This document shows positions 1-11,267 of a stretch of DNA of 64,000 nucleotides, piece by piece. The notes beneath the pieces were generated by a model. That model was not told where the DNA came from and did no database searches. It saw only the letters and a program-made list of their open reading frames with translations. This DNA comes from Owenia fusiformis (Eukaryota; Annelida; Polychaeta; Sabellida; Oweniidae), in NCBI GenBank assembly GCA_903813345.2, contig CAIIXF020000010.1, positions 22,331,181 to 22,395,180 of the forward strand, in the 5' to 3' direction. The first letter of the stretch is position 1. Each line of letters starts with the position of its first letter. The position numbers and the translations under genes were made by a program.

Positions 1-1625
1 TAAGAAACTTTCTTTGGTATAGCGAAACATATGAGTAAAAAAATAAATTGTGTTGGTTTCTTAGTGTTTCTATGCAAAATAGCACGCTCCATCACAGCGG
101 ACAAATTTTTCGATACCAGCCTGTGATTCTGCTGCAATTATCATGACATATAGTATTGATGTATTGATAATATAGTGTTCAATTTTAGTTGTTTATATAG
201 ATGTACTGATAATTCCCTCAGAATAAATGCCCATAAGCCATTGTAAAGTAGGAGCTTTTGCTTTTACAATGATTTTACCCTTGGCGCATAATGACATTTG
301 TGGTATATACCTAATATGTATAGACCCTTGGCGCATAATGACATTTGTGGTTTATACCTAATATGAATGGTACCCTTGGCGCATAACCTGTAAAGCATTG
401 TAATACTTTATTAAGAGTTTAATCAACCTTGTCATTGTGTTATGTAATATATGTTAATGCTGTTAAACCTGAAATAAATGTTTCAGTTGATATTAAAGTT
501 GATACCTGGACCTTAGAATCACACATTTCCAATATGAAGTTAATTGCAAATATGTGTAATACCTTCATAGAAATGTAAATCCCGGAGTTAAGTCAAAATG
601 TTATATTCATAGTGCCAAACTTTGGAAAAAAACATTTGTGACCTACTTTGATGACTTTCATATACCCCAGTGGGTCTTTTGTGATATATTTGACCTAAAT
701 TTGAATAAAAAATAATTGGAAAATAACCATTTTTACGTTTCAAAGGTAATTTATGGTCACAGCAAAGGTCAAATCTTTAATTAAAGGTCACATATATGAA
801 CTCCTGGCAATATTTAATAGATTTGTTCACTTTGACGCAAGTTGAAATTTGACTTTGAATTTAGAGACTTTTTTCTGTTTTTGAGATCTAATATTCCAAA
901 ACCTTTGCACTCTATCTATTGGTAACATGTGTATAGCCTTTAGAGACTTCTTACATATTGTTTGTTTTAACCTACATTTCTAATTTAGAAAATGTATTTG
1001 ATGATTTAAAGATGTCATTGTAGATATCCAATGTTCACTGTATTTGATATGATCAAGTGATGAGAATCTTAGTTCACTGTTCCAGTTAGGGCACGATTTA
1101 CAATTTTAAAAAGTGTTCTTAGGATTCATCTAACATCATCCAGAAGCGATAAATTCACGATTTTCACCATCTATGTTTTGTTCAATGATGCAAAAACGCC
1201 AATTTATGTTTTTTTAACCTTTTCCACTTTTCGTTTATGTTTCTTTATATTTTACTTTTAAGTTCGCCTAGTTCAACGAAGTTTCAAAATTTGGGACAAC
1301 GCCATTTAGGAAGTGATTATCTGAATTTTCACAATCATACAAAATCGATATCGATTGATATGTGATTAAATCCCTAGCATGAACATGTATGTTTCTAATG
1401 TTATTCAACAATAAATATGCGTTTTTGTTTCGGCATATTGGTGTTACACGAATATTTAGAAGATTTTGTAAAATTATAGATCGCACCGTAACCCTAACTG
1501 CCCGTATACGAATATTGAGAAACTCGTCTTATATATGAGTTTAATTGGGAAAACAAAATAGCTTTCAAAAATCTATCACCGGAAGGCTGGCCATCTTGAT
1601 GCATAACACCGTATTTTTGCATCAC
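1..1625. other. Intergenic AT-rich DNA with one short tandem repeat
   Basis: No coding region is supported here. At 277-385 a unit of about 47-48 bp beginning ACCCTTGGCGCATAA occurs a little over two times (starts near 277, 324 and 372). The rest is AT-rich sequence with short open frames of no recognisable family. Confidence 0.6.
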
Positions 1626-1781
1626 GATGCCCCCTAGCCTTGCCCAAGTCGGTCTCTTTTACTATCTTGATTTCTACATGGGCTCTACATCTGATAGAGC
1701 CCATGATTTCTATTATGACCGCGGTAATAATTCAAGATCAGATAAGTAAAAATACCGACTTGGGCAAGGCTAGATGCCCCC
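1626..1781. mobile_element. Short hairpin DNA transposon (MITE) with 9-bp target duplication
   Basis: A 138-bp element (1635-1772) starts TAGCCTTGCCCAAGTCGG and ends with its reverse complement, giving perfect arms of about 18 bp. It is flanked on both sides by GATGCCCCC (1626-1634 and 1773-1781). A 9-bp target duplication is typical of the Mutator superfamily, so a Mutator-like MITE is the best guess. There is no coding capacity. Confidence 0.75.
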
Positions 1782-4104
1782 AATGATGACATATTGGTTT
1801 TTTATACACCGCGACACATTACATTCAGCTGGATATCCCAGAGGTAATTTAATTGATGTGCTGGAATGCTCCCTTACTACTAGCACTCTCATCTATAAAG
1901 TTCGGCCATGGCCAGAGCGTGTTTACTATTGTGAAGAAAGCCTCGTCAGAAAAAGAGTATTGTTCCGTTATTTGACATTGATTATATAATCGCTAGGAAC
2001 CATATACAGGAATAGGGAGATAAGTTGGTAAGATATATCCCGTATTCTGATTTTGAGGTTTCCATATCCAGAACCTCCATATCTCACGCTCCATGGCATA
2101 CGGTATCTTCCCGCTTTGAAAAAAATTGAAAAAAATATTGAAAAAAGAATTTGAATTTTTTTATAAATGTGTGAAAATGTTGAAAAATCTTTATTTTTTG
2201 TTACAAAACTCTACTCGGTTATGTACGGTCGGTTTGGATATAGCGTTTATCCCTCGTGAGATATGTACATCTACCGTCGGTCCCTACAGCCCCTCGGCTA
2301 GATATGCATATATCCCTCTGGATTAACCCCATATACAAAACATCCCAGTACATAACACTTATTTATAACACATATATCCCTTGGGATAAACCCTGTATTC
2401 AAACCCTCCCAGTATTGCCCTTATATACTCTATACCAATGAATACGACATTTGACAACTTACTACGGCTTCACGCGGTACGTCTTTTTTCGAAACAAATA
2501 ACCCGTTGGATAAAGGATAAAACGATGATTCATTGTGAACTATAAACCCAATAGGCGTAGCCAGGGGGTGCGATGGGTGGGATAAAAGGTTTTACGTGGT
2601 TTGTGAGTTGACTTCTATGGATAATTAAATTCAAAAATAACAGTTGGACCGAACCGGTCACGCTTTGTAGGTTCCCAACCGGTCATTATTTTCGCTGCGT
2701 ACACAAAGTGTGATACAAGATAAGTTAGACCGATCGATAAATAATTGAACGAAATATAACAGTTTGTAAAGACTTTTTGTAATTCCAAGACGTAGATGGT
2801 GTCATCATAACCTCTCTCCAATGTCTGTCCCAGCTTATTGCCCAACCAATAGGACTCAGTGTAAGGTATTATCGGTTTACTTTCAATGAAATGATATCAA
2901 ATGTCTTGTTTATTTTCTAAAAAGTCCAGTTTTGACTTTATTATTTCAGGTTAATCTTTTGATTTTTGAGAATATTATCTGGCAATAGTTTTGTTTTGAA
3001 AAGATAACGTCCTCTTTTTCATTTTTGCATTCTTAGTTATCGATGATTTCGATCTGCATTTGATCAGTTATAATCACAATTCTATTTATCGGAAATTCGG
3101 ATTGTTAGGGAAAGGTTGGCATAATTCTTCCAAAAGATTGCCGTCGTCATTTTAATCTGTCTACCCCTTCCTTTCTGTCTCTGACCCATACCAAGATTCG
3201 TCTCAAAATCATCCCAAATCAAGTTGATACTTCACATGAACTACAACATTGTTAACAAGATAATCAATAACAAGCAAGATAATTCTTTTAACAGTTCCGC
3301 TTTAGTGAAGACAATGTAGAAATAAACACCATTGAGATATTGTTAATACTTAATATTATTCCAGTCAGCTTTAAAAGATCTCCAAATGATTGCATAAATC
3401 CTTGACGATGAGAGGAATTCCCTAGGATTAAAAACATTATGCTGATTATCAATGCATTAGCGAGCAATGGAGAATTCAATAACCCACGAACTGTTAATCA
3501 TCATTCTAAGATATTCCCTTGCATCAAGTAAGAGAATACAGTCTCACATTTCTTCAATATCAAAGGAGCATAATTCATTGCTTAGAGGATCCCTTACATC
3601 AAAATAGAGAACAAGAGCTCAACAAATCTTACAAATCCAAAATGTTTTATTTTATAACGTAGTTCTTAATCACTATGATCACCTGCATCAAATGGGTTCC
3701 ACAAATCCACAATCATTCTGATTCTGAGTCCAAAAGAATCTAAAGAATATGTACACGTAGAAAGGTCATTCAAGTAAAATAACAATTGTAATCTAAAATG
3801 AGATTACGACATCACATTTAGCAATGTGAAAACTTCCGTCTGAAGGATGGAATCATGATCCTCAGTATTAGCTAAAATGTCGCAATACCCTGAAAGAGGT
3901 ATTTATCTTGCAACGTCAGACTGAAATGAAAATATAAAGCTCACATCTATGACGATCACCTGATCTTGTTGCCGAGAAAGGTTAAACCTTAATATCGATG
4001 ATAAATGTGCTTCATATTGTGTATTTAGGAGTGAAGGGAATTGTGAAGGAAAAGAGGCTTCCCCATGAACATAAGAGCTGTCACCATGACCAGGAAGAAT
4101 TTGT
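1782..4104. other. Intergenic, no gene seen
   Basis: No supported coding region. At 2240-2320 the motif ATCTACCGTCGGTCCCTAC resembles the core of the hairpin at 45387-45525, so it is probably a decayed relative. At about 2548-2575 there is one terminus of a CGTAGCCAGG-type element (compare 57443-57743) with no matching second end nearby. Confidence 0.5.
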
Positions 4105-4473
4105 AACGTAGGTTTCTCCTTTAACTTAAAACAATGCTGTAACTAATGCGAATCATAGTTTAGGCTTTAATCCCAGATAATGTAGGTCTGACTATGAAGT
4201 CGTAATATACATTTAGGGTTCTTCCTTGCTTAACTAATGGGAAATCGTAATATAGGCTTCATCCTTAACTCAGACATTGCTGTAACTAATGTGAAGTCGT
4301 AATATAGGCTTCATCATTAACCTTAGACGTTGCTGTAACTAATGTGAAGTCGTAATATAGGCTTCATCCTTAACCCAGACATTGCTGTAACTAATGTGAA
4401 GTCGTAATATAGGCTTCATCATTAACCTTAGACGTTGCTGTTTCTGATATGAAGTCGTAATGTAGGCTTTTTA
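4105..4473. repeat. 52-53-bp tandem repeat, cluster I
   Basis: About six degenerate copies of a unit containing TAACTAATGTGAAGTCGTAA followed by TATAGGCTTCATCCTTAACC. The repeat spacing is 52-53 bp (for example copies near 4281, 4334 and 4386). The same unit occurs at 5405-5595 and 7555-7985. Confidence 0.8.
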
Positions 4474-4614
4474 AATAATCATTTATTTCATATATGTATA
4501 ATACATACGTATGATAGTACAATAGTAAAGTTTGACAAGGTTACAAGTAACATTATTGTCAAAACCTATATGTAGTTTCAAAGAAAGATTCATTAAAATG
4601 GTCAAGTCGTGTGC

Positions 4615-5170
4615 TTAAAGGGTGACGCATATCGTTTAGCAAATCGAACGCTCGTTTCTGGTGTTGCTCACCGTTTAGTATAAAAGGCCCGATCCCGGAA
4701 TAATACTCAAGGGTTCACAGGTTCGAGGTCGTTGTGTCAACACCTCTAACTGTTATATAGCATAAGTATATTATAGATCGTCACACATTTATAAAAGGGT
4801 GATTTTTATTTTGACAAATCAATTCCACATTTATGGGTAAAGTTTCAGGATCTTCTATTAAGGAAAAATTGGCATCTTTTCTCCATAACGTAATAGCACA
4901 CAGCTTGGCATATGAAATATCCTACAAATGAAACAAAGCAGTTCTAATACAAGGATTTATATTGGCTGTTGTACATGTATTCTTTGAACGCAATCACTCT
5001 TTGGATAACGTTTTCAAAATCATTATAAACGGATTACTTTATCTCAAAGACAATTTCAATAAACTTGATTTTACAGAACTCCCCTTATTTCTTAAAAATG
5101 GACTGATCCAGTTGATTCGCCTGGAGCCGCCATATTGTTTTTATACGGGATGCTAATCGGAACCCTTTAA
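4615..5170. mobile_element. TTAA-flanked non-autonomous transposon, family 1, copy 1
   Basis: The element runs from TTAAAGGGTGACG to CGGAACCCTTTAA and is 556 bp long including the TTAA at each end. A second copy at 20491-21055 is alike along its whole length, which fixes both ends. TTAA targets are used by the piggyBac and Kolobok superfamilies. The ends lack the CCY...RGG usual in piggyBac, so Kolobok-like is slightly favoured. No transposase is encoded; the short open frame near 4962 is not conserved in copy 2. Both copies contain a TATAAAAGG motif near the left end. Confidence 0.75.
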
Positions 5171-5404
5171 ACTTTTGAAGTTTAGAGTTTGGTTACGGGT
5201 CCAGTAAGTCTTTGGTGGATTGCAAAAATGACACACTTGCTTTGATTATTAAAATATTAGTATTGTTATCAAAATCAGGGTGACCAAATAAAAGCATGTC
5301 TAATTTATCAGAAGAATTACAATGTAAAAATGCACTTAAGCAATCGGCCATATGGAGATCTCTTAGGAGTTGACATCTTGGGTTTATGTATAGAGGGCAT
5401 TGTA

Positions 5405-5595
5405 CATTGATGTAACTAATTCGAAGTCGTAATGTAGGCTTTACCCTTAATCCAGGCATTGCTGTTACTAATGCTATGTCGTAATATAGGCTTCACTTTT
5501 AACCCAAAACATTTCTGTGACTAATGTGAAGTCGTAATGTAGGCTTCACCATTAACCCGGGCATTGCTGTATCTAATGTAGTGAAGTTGTAATTA
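5405..5595. repeat. 52-bp tandem repeat, cluster II
   Basis: Three to four copies of the same unit as at 4105-4473 (GAAGTCGTAATGTAGGCTTC core). The cluster is separated from cluster I by the TTAA element and adjoining sequence, which suggests one array split by insertions. Confidence 0.75.
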
Positions 5596-6224
5596 AAGAT
5601 ATGCTATACAGATATGTAGGTCAGTATTACATAATCGTGAAATGAATAAGTCTGAATATATCATTGGTCAGAAAACACTAAAACCTGCTTGAAACTGTAA
5701 AAGTTTATACACTCTATTCCACACTGTATAGAAATAAAATAACTTACACTATAAGTAACTGTGAGCCAATCATTGCATAGAAAAAACTTTATGCACTGTT
5801 TATAAGATTCACTGAGACAAGTGGGTCAATACTTCGTGTACTTTATGTGCTCTCACACAATTACCTACCCTTGCATAAAGTTGCTGTACAGTTATATGTA
5901 ACTGAATATTGTATATTCATCACAAACAACCTTAGCAAAATGATGGTTCGACGAAATGGACGGTTCGCTAAAACCAATAAACCAGGCAATTCAGGCCAAT
6001 TTGGAAAGAAACTAGATAGCGTGATAGCGAATGAGGATAGTAAGTGAAATATATTTTGCAAAGGTCAGCTTGTAAACTACTGGGTAACCCTAAATGATGA
6101 GAAATATGTACAAAATATGTTTTGGGATAAGCTATAGAGACCCCTCCATTTGTCCGTCCATCCATCCTTCAACTAGACAAAAGCAACACCAAAGTGTAGC
6201 AAATCCCATCGAACAGCCATGGCT
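5596..6224. other. Intergenic, no gene seen
   Basis: No supported gene or repeat. A short CCATCCATCC-like run lies near 6150. Confidence 0.5.
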
Positions 6225-6632
6225 GGCATTTTTTTTACAAACAAAGTATACAGCAAAAATGGCAGGCATTTTTCAAAATGGCCACCTTCTACCAAAAGTG
6301 TCATTAGACAGTGTGCCACGCTTATAGTATTCACGCATCAAATATGAACAAAATCGCTCTACTACTTTTCGAGTTATAGTAAAATATGTTAAAATGACGG
6401 CCATTTTTCAAAATGGCTGCCTTCTACCAAAAGTGTCATTAGACAGTGTGCCATGCTTAAAGTATTCACATACCAAATATGAACAAAATCGCTCCACTAC
6501 TTTTCGTGTTATAGTAAAATACGTTAAAATGGCCGCCTTCTACCAGAGGAGTCATTAGACAGTGTGCCATGCTCATAGTATTTATATACCAAAAATGAAC
6601 AAAATCGCTCGACTACTTTTCGAAAAATCGCA
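6225..6632. repeat. Tandem repeat of about 116-135 bp
   Basis: About three copies of a unit with the core GTGTCATTAGACAGTGTGCC and a second core ATGAACAAAATCGCTC. Starts of TCATTAGACA fall near 6301, 6436 and 6552. The shorter second interval lacks a stretch around the 'ATTTTTCAAAATGGC' motif. The ATGG-rich segments give short open frames but nothing gene-like. Confidence 0.8.
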
Positions 6633-7554
6633 AAATAACGAGTAAAGGCTGCCATAGTTCAATTCTTTGAAGCAAATGATTCTAAAAGTACAACATATCT
6701 TTGAAAAAATATCATTCTGTTAAGTGAAATTGTAAAAAATATTTTGCAATGTGTGAAATTGAATTAAAGCACATGATTCAATGAATAGTGGATGCTTCAA
6801 TTCACTTATGTCTTCTAGTCTAGGCTTTGAATTCGGAATACCACGCTCGTTCATAGTCTAGAATCAGGACATATGTTAAATTTAATCATCTACAATGCAT
6901 TGAGTCATTGGCTTAAATCCTATAATATAATATGCCTATCAATATAATAATGTAATTATTTAAGTATCATCTCAGTGCTTTAATTTTAATAGAAATATTT
7001 TAATATTTTACTAACTGTATAATATGTAGTTTGCATTACTGTTGATATATAAATAAATGATTGCACTGTTCAGTAAAGAAATATAGCAATTGTATTAGAA
7101 ATGATTTTCATTGAAAAATCAAATCAGTACCAAAATTATGGTTACCCTGTAGTAGTGAAAGGCACATTAGAAATGAATATCACCCCCTTCAATCTATTTT
7201 TACAGGTTTTTATGATTATTTCAGATTTTTCTATAGTTTGCGTAACCAGGACGGTGAATTTTCTTCATTTTTCATCAAACATTTCGTCTTACCAATATTT
7301 ATTATATCTGTCAATTTTATCAAAATCGCGCCGCTACATTTGAAAATAATTCAAATTATGTAGTTTTTCCCATTGAGCTCCATTATACAAATGGAATTTT
7401 CAAACATAATATTTTAAAATTCTACGTGGTGAAAAGTTGCATATTGAGTAGTTAGTTAATGTTATGGTGTTAAAAATTCAAAACAAAAAGGAATAAAGAA
7501 AAAATGCCACAGAGAAGTCTCAATAGAGTCTCTTTAAGCCTTCAACCATACACC
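6633..7554. other. Intergenic, no gene seen
   Basis: AT-rich sequence with no recognisable gene or element. Confidence 0.5.
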
Positions 7555-7985
7555 AGCAGGCATTGCTACATAGGCTTCACCCTTAACCTAAGACGTTGCT
7601 GTAACTGATGTGAAGTCGTAATGTAGGCTTTACTTTTAATCCAGGCATTGATGTGAATTCGTAGTATAGGCTTAACCCAAGACATTGCTGAAACTAATAT
7701 GCAGTCGTAATATAGGCTTCGCCCTTAACCCAGGCATTACTGCAACCAATATGGACTCATAATACAGATCTAGGGTTCTCCCTTAACCCGAGACATTGCT
7801 TTAAGTAATGTGAAGTCGCAATGTAGGATTCAACCTTAACCCAAGACATTGGTGTAACTAATGTAAAATCGTAATGTAGGATTCAACTTTAAGCCAAGGC
7901 ATTGCTTGAACTAATGTGAAATTGTAATATAGGCTTCACCCTTAATCCAGACATTGCTGTAACTAATCTGAAGTCGTAATATAAG
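7555..7985. repeat. 52-bp tandem repeat, cluster III
   Basis: About eight degenerate copies of the ATGTGAAGTCGTAATGTAGG unit. This is the longest of the three clusters and it runs directly into the 82-bp satellite. Confidence 0.8.
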
Positions 7986-8019
7986 AGAGTGTGTCCTAAC
8001 CGGTACTTCCCTTTTAGTT

Positions 8020-9935
8020 TTCAAGTGATGTAACAAACGAATTTATATCTGATCCACCTTCTGGGATGTGCAACATAAGACCCATAAGTGATAATCGAAG
8101 TTCCTTCCTAAGTGATAATCGCTTGATAATTCCTCCCTTTACTGCAAAAGGTGTGACCAGCAGGCATCTTTCTAGCGCTATAAGATGTGCAACATAAGTG
8201 ATAGTCGAAGTTCATCCCTTTACCGCGAAAAGGTGTGACCAACGGGCATCTTTCTAGCGCTATAAGATGTGCAACATAAGTGATAATCGAAGTTCATCCC
8301 TTCACCGCCAAAAGGTGTGACCAACAGGCATCTTTCTAGCGCTATACGATGTGCAACATTAGTGATAATCGCTTGATAATGCCTCCCTTTACTGCAAAAT
8401 GTGTGATCAACAGGTATTTTTCTAGCGCTATAGGATGTACAACATAAGTGATGATCGAAGTTCCTCCCTTTACGGCAAACTGTGTTATCAACAGGTATTT
8501 TTCTAGCGCTATAGGATGTGCAACATAAGTGATGATCGAAGTTCCTCCCTTTACGGCAAAAGGTGTGATCAACAGACTTCTTTATAGCGCTATGTGCAAC
8601 ACGAGTGATAATCAAAGTTCTTCCCTTTAAAGCCAAAAGGTGTGAGCAGCAGGCATCTTTCTAGCACTATAGGATGTGCAACATAAGTGATAATCGAAGT
8701 TATTCCCTTTAAAGCCAAAAGGTGTGAGCAGCAGGCATCTTTCTAGCACTATAGGATGTGCAACATAAGTAATAATCGAAGTTCTTCCCTTTAAAGCCAA
8801 AAGGTGTGAGCAGCAGGCATCTTTCTAGCACTATAGAATGTGCAACATAAGTGATAATCGAAGTTCTTCCCTTTAAAGCCAAAAGGTGTGAGCAGCAGGC
8901 ATCTTTCTAGCACTATAGGATGTGCAACATAAGTGATAATCGAAGTTCTTCCCTTTAAAGCCAAAAGGTGTGAGCAGCAGGCATCTTTCTGGCACTATAG
9001 GATGTGCAACATAAGTGATAATCGAAGTTCTTCCCTTTAAAGCCAAAAGGTGTGAGCAGCAGGCATCTTTCTAGCACTATAGAATGTGCAACATAAGTGA
9101 TAATCGAAGTTCTTCCCTTTAAAGCCAAAAGGTGTGAGCAGCAGGCATCTTTCTAGCACTATAGGATGTGCAACATAAGTGATAATCGAAGTTCTTCCCT
9201 TTAAAGCCAAAAGGTGTGAGCAGCAGGCATCTTTCTGGCACTATAGGATGTGCAACATAAGTGATAATCGAAGTTCTTCCCTTTAAAGCCAAAAGGTGTG
9301 AGCAGCAGGCATCTTTCTATCACTATAGGATGTGCAACATAAGTGATAATCGAAGTTCTTCCCTTTAAAGCCAAAAGGTGTGAGCAGCAGGCATCTTTCT
9401 AGCGCTATAGGATGTGCAACATAAGTGATAATCGAAGGTCCTTCCTTTACCGCCAAAAGGTGTGAGCATGCAGCAGGCATCTTTCTAGCGCTATAAGATG
9501 TGCAACATAAGTGATAATCGAAGTTCCTTCCTTTACCGCCAAAAGGTGTGAGCAGCAGGCATCTTTCTAGCACTATAGGATGTGCAACATAAGTGATAAT
9601 CGAAGTTCTTCCCTTTAAAGCCAAAAGGTGTGAGCAGCAGGCATCTTTCTAGCACTATAGGATGTGCAACATAAGTGATAATCGAAGTTCTTCCCTTTAA
9701 AGCCAAAAGGTGTGAGCAGCAGGCATCTTTCTAGCGCTATAGGATGTGCAACATAAGTGATAATCGAAGGTCCTTCCTTTACCGCCAAAAGGTGTGAGCA
9801 TGCAGCAGGCATCTTTCTAGCGCTATAAGATGTGCAACATAAGTGATAATCGAAGTTCCTTCCTTTACCGCCAAAAGGTGTGAGCAGCAGGCATCTTTCT
9901 AGCGCTATAGGATGTGCAACATAAGTGATAATTGA
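8020..9935. repeat. 82-bp satellite array with higher-order structure
   Basis: About 23 copies of an 82-bp unit containing GATGTGCAACATAAGTGATA and AAAGGTGTGAGCAGCAGGCA (starts at 8641, 8723 and 8805 give the period). The left part is more diverged, while 8640-9900 is nearly homogeneous. Variant positions recur every three units: the CTATAGAATG variant near 8830 and 9076, and CTGGCACTA near 8988 and 9234, are both about 246 bp apart. A four-unit block of 332 bp starting near 9401 recurs near 9733, including an 86-bp unit. The minus-strand open frames here are repeat artefacts. Confidence 0.9.
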
Positions 9936-10105
9936 ATTGGCCAACATGAATGATAACTTAGTTTAAAGGAGTAGTATCGATATGGTGAACTTTTTGAACA
10001 TGCGTTTTTCTTAAACCAGTCATCAAAATATTCTGAAAATTTTACACATCGTCAATTTAATGGTCATCTTTTGGATGGTAACATTATAATTTCAAATTAT
10101 ATACA

Positions 10106-10199
10106 GGGTTGGCCAAAAAAACGCCACTTCTTTCAAAATGCTACAACTTTTTTAATTTTTGATGCAAAATCATAATTTGCATAGCAAATGAAACTTGAG
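10106..10199. mobile_element. End fragment of a Tc1/mariner-type element
   Basis: TATACAGGGTTGGCCAAAAA at 10106 has the ACAGGG(T)TGG-type terminus and TA context seen in mariner elements (compare 31287 and 36644). The Polinton lies about 100 bp inside it, and no matching second end is seen right of 19395. It is most likely an older, incomplete copy that the Polinton entered. Confidence 0.4.
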
Positions 10200-10205
10200 G
10201 TTGTT
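10200..10205. other. Left target-site duplication of the Polinton
   Basis: GTTGTT immediately precedes the element terminus AGTAGTATTATCC. The same six bases follow the right terminus at 19390-19395. Six-base duplications are the rule for Polintons/Mavericks. Confidence 0.9.
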
Positions 10206-10245
10206 AGTAGTATTATCCGTAGGAATGAGGCCTGGGAAAGTGGGA

Positions 10246-10375
10246 CCAATGGGACCAATGGGACCAATCTGAGCCAATCTGGACCAATCAGGGCCAATCT
10301 GAGCCAATCAGGGTCAATCTGGGACATTCTGGGACAATCTGACGCAATCAGGGGCACTCAGGGACAACCAGGGAG
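10246..10375 (+). repeat. CCAAT array / 10-bp periodic repeat in the TIR
   Basis: Seven CCAAT pentamers start at 10246, 10255, 10264, 10274, 10284, 10294 and 10304, with spacings of 9-10 bp, followed by degenerate copies (CTGGGACAAT, CAGGGACAAC). The mirror copy in the right TIR ends at 19349. The period is close to one helical turn. CCAAT is the core NF-Y site, but array binding by the element's own integrase is equally possible; neither can be decided from sequence. Confidence 0.8.
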
Positions 10376-10436
10376 CGATACGGGAGCCGGCGACCAATAG
10401 GCTGTCTCGAACCGATAACGTTTACTTCATTTAAAG

Positions 10437-10588
10437 ATAACAAATTCCACCATCTGAAGATAACAAATTCCACCATCTGAAGATAACAAATTCCACCATC
10501 TGAAGATAACAAATTCCACCATCTGAAGATAACAAATTCCACCATCTGAAGATAACAAATTCCACCATCTGAAGATAACAAATTTCAC
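10437..10588 (+). repeat. Seven 23-bp tandem repeats in the left TIR
   Basis: Seven head-to-tail copies of a 23-bp unit containing GATAACAAATTCCACCATCT; the innermost copy is slightly diverged. The right TIR has the same seven copies in inverse order (about 19007-19158). Equal copy number in both TIRs argues for recent homogenisation or a recent insertion. Confidence 0.9.
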
Positions 10589-11149
10589 CATTTGTGATTT
10601 TTTCAACATTTTAAAGATAAGGCGATATACTATATAATGGCTGAGTTTTAGACAGCTCTGCCTAATCACGTCATCTGCAGCAGAAAAACAGGTAAGTCGA
10701 AAATATATTTCAAAACTTCAGGTGCTATTCTAGGCCTGCATTAAGGGATATAAAAATTGGATGGGAAGCTGAGGAGCTAAGACATCCGCCCTACTGAGCT
10801 ATGTAGAGCCATTGATGAATACGACTGTTAACCACCCGCTTATATACTGATTAGGAGCTACTTGGGCTGGAGAATATGTCACTGATTAAGGAGACTGAAA
10901 TGCGATCGAGTCTCGAAACACGAGTCCAAAAATGTTTTTAACCCAAAATCAGAAGGACCGAAAATTAAAATCCGTTCGTCCGTTTAACATGGCAAATCCC
11001 ATTGGCGCTGGGAAACGTCAGAAATTAGGGGGACCAAAAATATGTTACGGTCGAATTAGGGTACTCAAAAGCTATTTCAGACCAGCATTTAGAGATCGAA
11101 AAGCATGTGTGTGAGAAGTCTCCACGTCTATGGCATACAGATGAACTTA

Positions 11150-11182
11150 GTTGTTTAAAGGAGCCGAGCTCCTTTAAACAAC
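11150..11182. other. Perfect 14-bp-stem hairpin in the left TIR
   Basis: GTTGTTTAAAGGAG and its reverse complement flank a five-base loop (CCGAG). The right TIR carries the same hairpin at 18413-18445. Note that the stem begins GTTGTT, identical to the target duplication; this is probably chance. Confidence 0.85.
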
Positions 11183-11267
11183 TCGCGTACCGTACAGAAT
11201 CCGAGCTGTATACTAGAGTATGCCCCCAGTGAGCAGCAGCATGATCGGGGAGAAACAAAATGACACA

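Larger units (their letters stand above)
10206..11267 (+). repeat. Left terminal inverted repeat of the Polinton (1062 bp)
   Basis: It matches the reverse complement of 18328-19389 with no difference I could find, and every landmark pair sums to 29595, so there are no length changes. From the outside in, it holds a CCAAT array (10246-10318), other 10-bp-spaced repeats to about 10375, seven 23-bp repeats (about 10437-10588), a segment later duplicated internally (about 10590-10700 and 10885-11100), and a 33-bp hairpin (11150-11182). Confidence 0.92.

Noticed and set aside
4680-4760. Possible tRNA-type B box (GGTTCGAGGTC) with TATAAAAGG upstream
   Set aside because: The B-box match is imperfect, differs between the two copies, and no A box or cloverleaf could be found.
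5847-6061. Opposed open frames near 5850-6060
   Set aside because: They overlap each other on both strands, are short and have no family; this is chance in AT-rich DNA.
8020-9935. CRISPR-like array
   Set aside because: There are no unique spacers between repeats; it is head-to-tail satellite DNA in an animal genome.
8220-9947. Several minus-strand open frames of 76-138 codons with repeated Cys/His-like motifs
   Set aside because: They lie wholly in the 82-bp satellite. The unit is not a multiple of three, so frames only stay open for a few units; there is no sign of selection for a protein.
10348-11258. Open frames in the left TIR and their mirror copies at 18298-19247
   Set aside because: They consist of the 23-bp repeats and other TIR sequence. 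The 23-bp period shifts frame, and identical frames in both TIRs follow from TIR identity, not coding.
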